Positions 16,600-24,806 of a stretch of DNA of 64,000 bases are shown piece after piece (the stretch's first letter is position 1; each line of letters starts with the position of its first letter). The translations under genes and the position numbers were made by a program. The notes below the pieces were generated by a model that made no database searches, was not told the DNA's origin, and saw nothing but the letters and a program-made list of their open reading frames with translations. Source of the DNA: Rhodanobacter sp. FDAARGOS 1247. Lineage in GTDB: Bacteria; Pseudomonadota; Gammaproteobacteria; Xanthomonadales; Rhodanobacteraceae. The stretch is taken from the NCBI RefSeq assembly GCF_016889805.1, contig NZ_CP069535.1, positions 620,001-684,000 on the forward strand. Direction: 5' to 3'.

Positions 16600-19455
16600 A
16601 TGCAGATCACGCCTCACCAAGCCAATTACTATGCTCACGCACTGACCAGCCGTGAGGATGCCGACGGCATCGGCGGTATTTCCCAGTCGCTGTTCGACGC
16701 CAGCGTCGATCTGAACCCGCATCAGGTCGATGCCGCACTGTTCGCCTGCCAGAACCCGCTGTCGCAGGGGGTGATCCTGGCCGATGAGGTGGGGCTGGGG
16801 AAAACTATCGAGGCCGGGCTTGTCATCTCCCAATGCTGGGCTGAGCGTCGTCGCCGCATCCTGATCATCGTGCCTGCCAACCTGCGCAAGCAGTGGCATC
16901 AGGAGCTGCAGGAGAAATTTGCGCTCGACGGCATACTGCTGGAGAGCAAGAACTATAGCGCCATGCGCAAGCAGACGGCCCAAAGTCCGTTCGATTCGCC
17001 TGATCGTCTTGTCATCTGCTCATACCAGTTCGCCAAGTCCAAGGCGGACGACATCGCCGCCATCGGTTGGGATCTGGTAGTGATGGACGAGGCACATCGC
17101 CTGCGCAACGTCTACAAGAAAGGCAATGTGATCGCCCGTACCATCAAGGACGCGCTGACGCATGTGCGGGCCAAGGTGTTGCTCACTGCCACGCCGCTGC
17201 AAAACACCCTGCTGGAGCTGTACGGCCTGGTCAGCATGATCGACGACCGTGTCTTCGGTGATCTCGACAGCTTTCGCTCGCAATTCAGCCAGCCCAGTGA
17301 AGGTGCACTGGCCAGCCTACGCAGTCGTCTCGGCAGTGTTTGCAAGCGCACGCTGCGCAGGCAAGTGCAGCAATACGTGTCCTACACCGCGCGGCGCGCG
17401 ATCCTGCAGGAGTTCACCCCGTCGGTGGGTGAGCAGGAGCTCTCTCGTCTCGTGGGGGACTACCTGCGCCGCCCCAGCCTGAAAGCGTTGCCGGACGGCC
17501 AGCGCCAGCTGATTTCGCTAGTGCTGTGGAAATTGCTGGCCTCGTCATCCCATGCTATTGCCGGTGCGCTCGATACTATGGCTAATCGGCTGCAGGGCGT
17601 GCTGGACGAGGCGCCTGAAGTCGATTTGAGCGAAGCCCTGGATCAGGACTACGAGTCGCTTGACGAGACCGCCGACGAGTGGAGCACGGATGGCGTCAGC
17701 GAGGCGCCGCCGTCCGTGCAGGAGCGCGAAGCCATCGCCAGCGAGATGGCCGAGCTGCGCCATTTCAAGTCACTGGCCACCGGCATCCGCGAAAACGCCA
17801 AGGGCCGGGCGTTGCTCATCGCGCTGGACAAGGCCTTCGCCGAACTGAATCGGTTGGGCGCTGCGCGCAAGGCGATCATCTTCACCGAGTCGCGCAAAAC
17901 TCAGGACTATCTGCTGTCGCTGCTCGCCGATACGCCCTACGGCGACGGCATCGTGCTGTTCAACGGCACCAACAGCGACTCCCGCGCCAAGGCAATCTAC
18001 AAGGCATGGCTCGATCGCCACCAGGGCACCGACAAGATCACCGGGTCACGCACCGCCGACACCCGCGCCGCCCTGGTCGAGCACTTCCGCGACAATGGCA
18101 CCATGATGATCGCCACCGAAGCGGGTGCCGAAGGCATCAACCTGCAGTTCTGCTCGTTGGTCATCAACTACGACTTGCCGTGGAATCCGCAGCGCATCGA
18201 ACAGCGCATCGGTCGTTGCCATCGCTACGGGCAAAAGCACGATGTGGTGGTGGTCAACTTCGTCGATCGCTCCAACGAGGCCGACGCGCGCGTCTACGAG
18301 CTGTTGTCGCGCAAGTTCCAGTTGTTCGAAGGTGTGTTCGGTGCCAGCGACGAGGTGCTTGGGGCCATCGGCTCAGGCGTAGATTTCGAGCGTCGCATTG
18401 CCGACATCTACCGGAACTGCCGCGAGCCGGAGGCCATCCGCGCCAGCTTCGAACAGCTGCAGCTCGATCTCTCGAGCGAGATCAACGAGCAGATGGTCAG
18501 GACGCGCCAGATCCTGCTGGAAAACTTCGACGAAGACGTCCACGACAAGCTGCGCCTGCGTGCCGAGGACAGCACCAACACGCTGGATCGTTACGGCCAG
18601 ATGCTGATGGCGCTTACTGAGTCCGAACTGGCCGAATGCGCCAACTTCGAAGCGGGTGGATTCGTGTTACGTCAGTTGCCCGATGCCAATCTGCGCGGCG
18701 TGGAACTAGGGCGCTACGAATTACCCCGTCGCAGCGGCGAGGCCCATCTGTATCGCCTCGGGCACCCGTTGGCCGAATGGCTGATCGATCGAGCCAAACA
18801 GCGAGAGCTGGAGGGCGCCCACCTGGTGTTCGACTACGACGCTTACGGCAAACGGATTACCACGCTGGAGCCGTTTCGCGGCAAGAGCGGTTGGCTCAGC
18901 GTTCACCGTGTCAGCGTCACGGCGCTCGGCCGCGAAGAGGCTCACCTGGTCGTGGCGGCGGTGACCGCCGGCGGCGTGGCGCTGGAGGAGGGCGACCCGG
19001 AAAAGCTGTTGCGGCTCCCGGCGGAGATGAAGCCGGCGGGCCTGTTCGGTCCGGGCGACGCAGCACTCGACCTGGAGGTCGAGCGTCGCACGCACGCGCT
19101 GATGCAGGGTATCAGTGAGCGCAACCTCGGCTATTTCGGGCAGGAAGTAGAGAAGCTCGATGCATGGGCGGATGATCTGAAACTGGGGCTTGAGCAGGAG
19201 ATCAAGGCCGTCGATGTACAGATCAAGGAGACCCGACGCCATGCTGCGATTGCCGCTACGCTGGAGCAGAAGCTGGTACAGCAGAAGGCGCAGCGTGAGC
19301 TGGAAGGGAAGCGCAGCAAGCTGCGGCGTGAGCTGTTCCAACGGCAGGATGAAGTGGAAGCGCGGCGCAATGCGCTGATCGAGCAGTTGGAAGAGCAGAT
19401 GCAGCAGAAAGTGACCCAGGAACTGTCGTTTCTCGTCGCATGGGAGCTGCGCTAG
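16600..19455 (+). CDS. SNF2/RapA-like superfamily 2 helicase of a defence-type operon
   Basis: The 951-residue protein has two RecA-like domains: Walker A DEVGLGKT (residues 62-69), Walker B DEAH (163-166), LLTATPLQN, and motif VI QRIGRCHRYGQ (535-545). These are the features of SNF2/RapA-type ATP-driven translocases. A C-terminal region (about 830-945) is a charged coiled coil. No nuclease motif is seen. It is the first gene of an operon with methyltransferase, RhuM and Res genes, so a role in DNA scanning or remodelling during phage defence is inferred. Spacing to the next gene is 43 bases; the later genes overlap or nearly touch. Confidence 0.88.
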   Translation: MQITPHQANYYAHALTSREDADGIGGISQSLFDASVDLNPHQVDAALFACQNPLSQGVILADEVGLGKTIEAGLVISQCWAERRRRILIIVPANLRKQWHQELQEKFALDGILLESKNYSAMRKQTAQSPFDSPDRLVICSYQFAKSKADDIAAIGWDLVVMDEAHRLRNVYKKGNVIARTIKDALTHVRAKVLLTATPLQNTLLELYGLVSMIDDRVFGDLDSFRSQFSQPSEGALASLRSRLGSVCKRTLRRQVQQYVSYTARRAILQEFTPSVGEQELSRLVGDYLRRPSLKALPDGQRQLISLVLWKLLASSSHAIAGALDTMANRLQGVLDEAPEVDLSEALDQDYESLDETADEWSTDGVSEAPPSVQEREAIASEMAELRHFKSLATGIRENAKGRALLIALDKAFAELNRLGAARKAIIFTESRKTQDYLLSLLADTPYGDGIVLFNGTNSDSRAKAIYKAWLDRHQGTDKITGSRTADTRAALVEHFRDNGTMMIATEAGAEGINLQFCSLVINYDLPWNPQRIEQRIGRCHRYGQKHDVVVVNFVDRSNEADARVYELLSRKFQLFEGVFGASDEVLGAIGSGVDFERRIADIYRNCREPEAIRASFEQLQLDLSSEINEQMVRTRQILLENFDEDVHDKLRLRAEDSTNTLDRYGQMLMALTESELAECANFEAGGFVLRQLPDANLRGVELGRYELPRRSGEAHLYRLGHPLAEWLIDRAKQRELEGAHLVFDYDAYGKRITTLEPFRGKSGWLSVHRVSVTALGREEAHLVVAAVTAGGVALEEGDPEKLLRLPAEMKPAGLFGPGDAALDLEVERRTHALMQGISERNLGYFGQEVEKLDAWADDLKLGLEQEIKAVDVQIKETRRHAAIAATLEQKLVQQKAQRELEGKRSKLRRELFQRQDEVEARRNALIEQLEEQMQQKVTQELSFLVAWELR

Positions 19456-19498
19456 GTTTGGAGTGAATCGCCGGTCACATGGAAACAGGGGAAGGATC

Positions 19499-19675
19499 GT
19501 GAAAACGCTATCGGAAGAGCTTGCAGGGAAGGTAATGCCAGTGCTGGTCGAGCAGGGGCTATTCCTGCCGGAAGATGCGCAGCGCTACGAAGCCAAACTG
19601 GCCTCCGGGAAAATGAAGGCCGAAGACTGGCGCCTTATCGCTGAGAAGGCCGCCGCGAAAGAGGTGAGCCTGTGA
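19499..19675 (+). CDS. 58-residue protein in the defence operon, unknown function
   Basis: A GTG at 19499 has an excellent GGGGAAGG ribosome site, and the stop overlaps the next gene's GTG (GTGA). An earlier in-frame GTG at 19463 has no such site. The product (KTLSEELAGKVMPVLVEQG at the start, then an EAKLASGKMKAEDW helix) is predicted to be helical and soluble, with no cysteine, signal or membrane segment. I recognise no family. Its coupling to the ATPase-HEPN gene suggests a partner or antitoxin-like regulator of that protein, but this rests on position alone. Confidence 0.7.
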   Translation: MKTLSEELAGKVMPVLVEQGLFLPEDAQRYEAKLASGKMKAEDWRLIAEKAAAKEVSL

Positions 19676-21990
19676 GCGCCGGCGCGCTGCTTCAGCTGAC
19701 GGTAGAACACCTCCGTGGCTCTGTTGTGCCGTTTTCCTTTTCATTCGAAAAGGGCAAGAAGCTCACCATCGTCTACGGTGAGAACGGCACCGGAAAATCC
19801 ACTCTGTGCGATGCCTTCGATCTATTGGGCAACGGCAACGTCGGGTCGTTGGACGGCCGTGGCTTAGGGACGACCAAGCGTTACTGGCAGTCAGTCGGCA
19901 AGCTGCCGATTGATATCAAAGTATCCCTGTCTACGTCATCGGGTGACTGCACTGCTACGATCGGTAAAAAGGATGTGGTTGTAATCCCGGATGAGCACAG
20001 GCCGAGCGTAGAAGTGCTGCGCAGGAGCCAGATACTTGGCCTAGTGGAGGCCAAACCCGCCGAACGCTATGGCGCCATCAGTCGGTTCATCGATGTCTCG
20101 GGTGTGGAGGACTCCGAAAGCAGCCTCCGGAAGCTGATCCTGGAGGTCGTGCGAGAACAGCAGACAGCGCTGACGCGGGTGAACGAAAATCGGGAGCAGA
20201 TCGAGCGATTTTGGCTGGCCGCAGGCAAGCCCTTGGCCGATGCACGCGCGTGGGCTGGGCTTGAGATTCAGAAGGACCCCGCCGACATTGATCGACGCAG
20301 AGTGGCGATAGACGGCCTAATTGCCACATGGGAGCCGGTTTCAAAATTTCCACTAAAGCACCAAATGCTCGCCGGCAAACTGAAGGCAGCGTCAGACGAG
20401 CTGGTCAGGGCAAAGGCCGCGCTGGCTGCAATCAACGAGGAGGCCGCCAGCGACTATCTTGCCGTGCTGGACATCCTGCAGGCGGCGCAACGTCATTTTA
20501 GACAGCACCCGGACCCCGCCGTTTGCCCCCTTTGCGAAAGCAGTGAAAAGGCGGCTGGACTAGCCGCCGAAGTGGATCGGCGTGTCAATGCGCAGCATCT
20601 GGCAGGCAAGCTGAAGGAATCGAAAAGCCAGGTCGACGCCAAGGAGCGTGAGGTCCAGCAGGCGATGCAGCGCATCACCGATCTGGAACAATCCGCTCGA
20701 AATGACGCGGCGGCACTGGAGGCCAGCTGCAAGCACAACGAACTACCTGCCGGTACAGCCTGCCCCGCATTCCCTGTTCCTGCCGATCTGGCGCAGTGGC
20801 AGACATGGCTGGATGACCAAGCTGCGCTTGTCGCTCAATGGCGCGAGGCGTCGGATGAGTGCGTGGATGCGAAGAAGTTCGTCACCACGTTGCGCACCTC
20901 GCTCGAAGCGCTGGAGTTGAACGAGCAGTTGGCAGGAGAGCTTGAGACGCTTCTGCCGGCACTTCAGCGTACGCTGGCCGTGGTCGAGCAGGAGCGCAAG
21001 AAATTTACCGATGGAATTCTCGCCGCCATCGCGACACGCGTCGGCGAGTTGTACGACCTCGTGCATCCTGGCGAGGGGCTCAACAAGATCAGCCTGGAAC
21101 TGGACGCCGCCAAGCGTGCGTCCCTGGAAATATCGACCGACTTTGGCGGCATGCACAATGCACCGCCGCAAGCGTACTTCAGCGATTCGCATCTGGACAC
21201 GCTCGGGTTGTGTGTCTTCCTCGCCTTGGCCGAGCGGGAGCTCCCCGCGGAGACCATTCTGGTGCTGGACGACGTTCTGGGCAGTGTGGATGAGCCGCAC
21301 GTGGACCGGGTTATCGACATGCTTTATGACGAAGCGAAACGTTTCAGGCATTGCGTGATAGCCACCCACTACGGCCCATGGCGCCAGAAGTACCGCTGGG
21401 GCTTCTTGAGGAACGGCCAGTGCCAGTTCGTGGAGTTGACGCGCTGGTCCATGGATAAGGGCATTTCGCTCACCAAGAGCGTGCCCGATATCGAGAAGCT
21501 GCGGCTCGCCCTGGCCGAGTCGCGCCCGGATGTGCAGGTGGTCTGCTCAAAGGCGGGAGTGGTGCTCGAGGCCGTACTGGATTTCCTGACCCTGCTTTAC
21601 GGCTGCCGCGTGGCGCGCCGGCTGGATGGCAACTACACGCTGGGTGATCTACTGCCGGCGGTGGACAAGAAACTGAGGTCGGCACTGTGCGTCGAGCATC
21701 GAGAAGAGGATGCCTTGGGCGCCGTTACCTACACCGCCAGGCCGCTTGCTGCCCATCTGGACAAGCTGGAGAGCATCGCCCAGGCGAGAAACGTTTTTGG
21801 CTGCCACTTCAACACCGCGTCGTTCGGCCTGCCCGACAACGATGCGATGATGTTCGCTGGCGAGGTGCTGGCACTGGCCGAGGCGCTTGTCGATCCCGAA
21901 GCCGGCTGGCCGCGAAGCAACAAATCAGGCAGTTACTGGGCGACAAGCGGCGAGACGCGCCGTTTGCACCCACTTCAGAAACCGAGTTGA
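19672..21990 (+). CDS. ABC/SMC-type ATPase with central CxxC hook and C-terminal HEPN-like motif
   Basis: The 772-residue protein starts at a GTG overlapping the small upstream gene. Walker A is GENGTGKST (36-44). Long helical segments flank a CPLC pair at 285-288, like a zinc hook. Walker B is ILVLDD (529-534), followed by a SVDEPH D-loop and ATHYG. The last 200 residues form a separate helical domain with RNVFGCH at 706-712, matching the Rx(4-6)H motif of HEPN ribonucleases. The layout resembles RloC-like anticodon nucleases, where an ATPase controls a HEPN toxin. The RNase role is inference from one motif and context. Confidence 0.78.
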   Translation: MSAGALLQLTVEHLRGSVVPFSFSFEKGKKLTIVYGENGTGKSTLCDAFDLLGNGNVGSLDGRGLGTTKRYWQSVGKLPIDIKVSLSTSSGDCTATIGKKDVVVIPDEHRPSVEVLRRSQILGLVEAKPAERYGAISRFIDVSGVEDSESSLRKLILEVVREQQTALTRVNENREQIERFWLAAGKPLADARAWAGLEIQKDPADIDRRRVAIDGLIATWEPVSKFPLKHQMLAGKLKAASDELVRAKAALAAINEEAASDYLAVLDILQAAQRHFRQHPDPAVCPLCESSEKAAGLAAEVDRRVNAQHLAGKLKESKSQVDAKEREVQQAMQRITDLEQSARNDAAALEASCKHNELPAGTACPAFPVPADLAQWQTWLDDQAALVAQWREASDECVDAKKFVTTLRTSLEALELNEQLAGELETLLPALQRTLAVVEQERKKFTDGILAAIATRVGELYDLVHPGEGLNKISLELDAAKRASLEISTDFGGMHNAPPQAYFSDSHLDTLGLCVFLALAERELPAETILVLDDVLGSVDEPHVDRVIDMLYDEAKRFRHCVIATHYGPWRQKYRWGFLRNGQCQFVELTRWSMDKGISLTKSVPDIEKLRLALAESRPDVQVVCSKAGVVLEAVLDFLTLLYGCRVARRLDGNYTLGDLLPAVDKKLRSALCVEHREEDALGAVTYTARPLAAHLDKLESIAQARNVFGCHFNTASFGLPDNDAMMFAGEVLALAEALVDPEAGWPRSNKSGSYWATSGETRRLHPLQKPS

Positions 21991-21993
21991 GAC

Positions 21994-23748
21994 ATGGCAG
22001 TAAACAAGCAAAAACTGGAACTCACCTGGATCGGCAAGGAGAGGCGGCCGAAGCTGGAGCCGCGGATTCTGCTGGAGGAGCCGGAGCGGTCGTATCACGC
22101 GGCGCAGCGAGTGAGCGAGGATGACTTGTTCGACAACAGACTGATCTTCGGCGACAACCTGCTGGCGCTGAAGGCGCTGGAGCAGGAGTTCGCCGGCAAG
22201 GTGAAGTGTGTCTTTATCGATCCGCCGTACAACACGGGTAGCGCGTTCGCTCAGTATGACGATGGGTTGGAGCATTCAATTTGGCTGTCTCTTATCCGAG
22301 ATCGCCTAGAAATCATTCGTAACCTGCTACGCGACGACGGTTCACTTTGGATAACCATCGATGACAACGAGGCGCACTACTTAAAAGTGCTTGGCGACGA
22401 GGTGTTCGGGCGCAGTTGCTTTGTCGCTGATTTGTCTTGGCAAAAACGCGACGGACCGCCCAATGATCGAAAAATTGGTTCCATACATGACCACGTTTTG
22501 GTGTGGGCCAAGACTCGTTCGGGAAATAGCAAGAAGACCGCGGCTGAGGAAGCATTTAATTTAATGCCGCGGACGGAAAAGGCCGACGCGCAGTACCAAG
22601 TCTTCACTGAACCTAGTGGGCCCGATCATCGAGGTGCTTTCCGCAAGATCGATACCACAGCCAACGGCAAGGGTGGGCGATACGTAGAGAGCCTTTTTTA
22701 TCCAATTCGTAATCCTTACACCGGCAAGGATGTTTGGCCACGTGAAGGAACTTGCTGGCGTCATCGTAAAGAAGAGATGGAGCGACTTCAGGCTGATGGT
22801 CGTCTGTTTTGGGGCGCGAAGGGTACAGCTTCGACCCCCATGCGTAAGCTCTTCAAGTTTGAAACAAAGCAGGGGATGACAGCCCCTTCGATCTGGTCGG
22901 ATTGCGGTCTCAATCAGCACGCTTCTGCGCATATGGAGGGCTTGTTCGGAGAGAAAGCTTTCTTCGAAACGCCGAAACCAGAGGAGCTTCTATATCGCGT
23001 GATCCATATCGCCACGAATCCCGGCGACCTGATCCTCGATTCTTTCGCCGGCTCCGGCACCACCGGCGCGGTCGCTCACAAGATGGGCCGGCGCTGGATC
23101 ATGGTGGAGCTGGGCGAGCACTGTCATACGCACATCATTCCGCGCCTGAAGAAGGTGATCAATGGCGAGGATCAGGGTGGTATCAGCAAGGCGGTGAATT
23201 GGCGCGGCGGCGGTGGCTTCCGCTATTACCGGGTGGCGCCGAGCCTGATCGTCGACGACCACTGGGGCAATCCGGTGGTGAACCCGGCCTATAACGCCAC
23301 GCAGCTGGCCGAAGCCTTGTGCAAGCTGGAGGGCTTCACCTACGCACCGTCGGAAACGCTGTGGTGGCAGCACGGCCATTCCAGCGAGCGTGACTTCATC
23401 TGCGTCACCACGCAGAACCTGTCGGCCGAGCAGCTGGAGGCGCTGGCGGAGGAGGTGGGCGTCGAGCGCAGCCTGCTGGTGTGCTGCGCCGCGTTCCATG
23501 GCGTGACCGCCGCTGCCGCGGTGGGGCGCTGGCCCAACCTGACGCTGAAGAAGATCCCCAAGATGGTGCTGAGCCGCTGTGAGTGGGGGCATGACGATTA
23601 CAGCCTCAACGTGGCGAATCTGCCGATGGCGGAGCCAGAACTCGAGCCGGGTCCGTCGGCATCCAAAGGGGTCAAACGCCGCGCGAAGCGTGCGGCCGAT
23701 GCGGAGCCGGATTTGTTCGGCGACGCGGCGGCTGAGGACGAAGCATGA
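21994..23748 (+). CDS. mod: Site-specific DNA (adenine-N6) methyltransferase, type III Mod-like
   Basis: The 584-residue protein carries the catalytic DPPY (76-79) ahead of the AdoMet-binding FAGSGTTG (351-358). This is the order of beta-class N6-adenine methyltransferases such as type III Mod subunits. The central part, about residues 85-345, should hold the target-recognition domain, and its DNA (about 22240-23010) is visibly less GC-rich than the flanks. It starts three bases after the ATPase-HEPN stop and its own stop overlaps the RhuM gene. It would mark host DNA and protect it from the Res protein encoded downstream; the target sequence cannot be read from the gene. Confidence 0.9.
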   Translation: MAVNKQKLELTWIGKERRPKLEPRILLEEPERSYHAAQRVSEDDLFDNRLIFGDNLLALKALEQEFAGKVKCVFIDPPYNTGSAFAQYDDGLEHSIWLSLIRDRLEIIRNLLRDDGSLWITIDDNEAHYLKVLGDEVFGRSCFVADLSWQKRDGPPNDRKIGSIHDHVLVWAKTRSGNSKKTAAEEAFNLMPRTEKADAQYQVFTEPSGPDHRGAFRKIDTTANGKGGRYVESLFYPIRNPYTGKDVWPREGTCWRHRKEEMERLQADGRLFWGAKGTASTPMRKLFKFETKQGMTAPSIWSDCGLNQHASAHMEGLFGEKAFFETPKPEELLYRVIHIATNPGDLILDSFAGSGTTGAVAHKMGRRWIMVELGEHCHTHIIPRLKKVINGEDQGGISKAVNWRGGGGFRYYRVAPSLIVDDHWGNPVVNPAYNATQLAEALCKLEGFTYAPSETLWWQHGHSSERDFICVTTQNLSAEQLEALAEEVGVERSLLVCCAAFHGVTAAAAVGRWPNLTLKKIPKMVLSRCEWGHDDYSLNVANLPMAEPELEPGPSASKGVKRRAKRAADAEPDLFGDAAAEDEA

Positions 23749-24806
23749 GCGCCGAGGACGAAGAGGCGCCGGCATCCGAGCTGATCCTCTACCGCACCGA
23801 GGATGCGCAGACGCGCATTCAGGTGCGGCTGGAAGGCGGCTCGGTGTGGCTGACCCAGGCGCAGATGGGTGAGCTGTTCGACACCTCGCCGCAGAACATC
23901 ACCTTGCATCTGAAGGCGATCTTCGCCGAGGGTGAGCTGGACGAGGCGGCAACCTGTAAGGATTACTTACAAGTTCGCCAGGAAGGCGCGCGCCAGGTGT
24001 CGCGACGCCTGCGGCACTACAACCTCGACGCCATTCTGGCCGTGGGTTACCGGGTGCGCTCGCCGCGCGGCACCCAGTTCCGCCAATGGGCCACGGCGCA
24101 CCTGCGCGAGTTTCTGGTCAAGGGTTTCAGCATTGATGCCGAGCGCCTGAAGCGCGGTCAGGACGATGCCTATTTCGAAGATCTGCTGGCGACGATCCGC
24201 GATATCCGCTCCTCGGAGAAGATGTTCTGGCGCAAGGTGCTGGCGATCTACGCCACCAGCGTCGACTACGACGCCTCGGCTGAGGCAAGCCAGCAGTTCT
24301 TTGCCACGGTGCAGAACAAAATGCACTGGGCCGCGCACGGGCACACCGCCGCCGAGCTGATCGTGGCCCGCGCCGATGGCGACAAGCCGAACGGCGGCAT
24401 GACCAACTGGACGGGTAGCGCCCCTCGCAAAGCGGACGCGCGCGTCGCCAAGAGCTATCTGCATGCGGATGAGCTCGAAGCGTTGAACCGCATCGTCACC
24501 GCGTATCTGGAGTTTGCCGAGTTGCAGGCATTGAACCGCAAGCTGATGACCATGGCCGACTGGATCACCAAGCTGGACGACTTTTTGCGGCTGAGTGATC
24601 GGGAGATCCTGACCCACGCCGGGCGCATCAGCCACGAACAGGCGCTGGAGTTCGCCAATACACAATTCGAGCGGCTCCGCCAACGCAGGATCAACGAGCC
24701 GTCGGCGGTGGAGCGGGATTTCGACGAGGCTACCAAAAAGCTGGATGCGCTGAAAAGAAGCCGCGGCGGAAGAGCGGGCGGTGGTGACAGGGAGGACAAG
24801 GCATGA
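23745..24806 (+). CDS. RhuM-family (virulence protein-like) DNA-binding protein
   Basis: The 353-residue protein begins with the RhuM pattern: an LYRTEDAQTRIQVRLEG strand region, the WLTQAQMGELFDTSPQNI helix-turn-helix segment (about residues 37-55) and YRVRSPRGTQFRQWA (about 101-115). A helical C-terminal half of unknown role follows. RhuM proteins are widespread, often sit inside restriction-modification loci, and have no settled biochemical function. Both ends overlap neighbours as ATGA, so it is co-translated between the methyltransferase and Res genes. It could repress the operon or modulate the complex. Confidence 0.88.
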   Translation: MSAEDEEAPASELILYRTEDAQTRIQVRLEGGSVWLTQAQMGELFDTSPQNITLHLKAIFAEGELDEAATCKDYLQVRQEGARQVSRRLRHYNLDAILAVGYRVRSPRGTQFRQWATAHLREFLVKGFSIDAERLKRGQDDAYFEDLLATIRDIRSSEKMFWRKVLAIYATSVDYDASAEASQQFFATVQNKMHWAAHGHTAAELIVARADGDKPNGGMTNWTGSAPRKADARVAKSYLHADELEALNRIVTAYLEFAELQALNRKLMTMADWITKLDDFLRLSDREILTHAGRISHEQALEFANTQFERLRQRRINEPSAVERDFDEATKKLDALKRSRGGRAGGGDREDKA

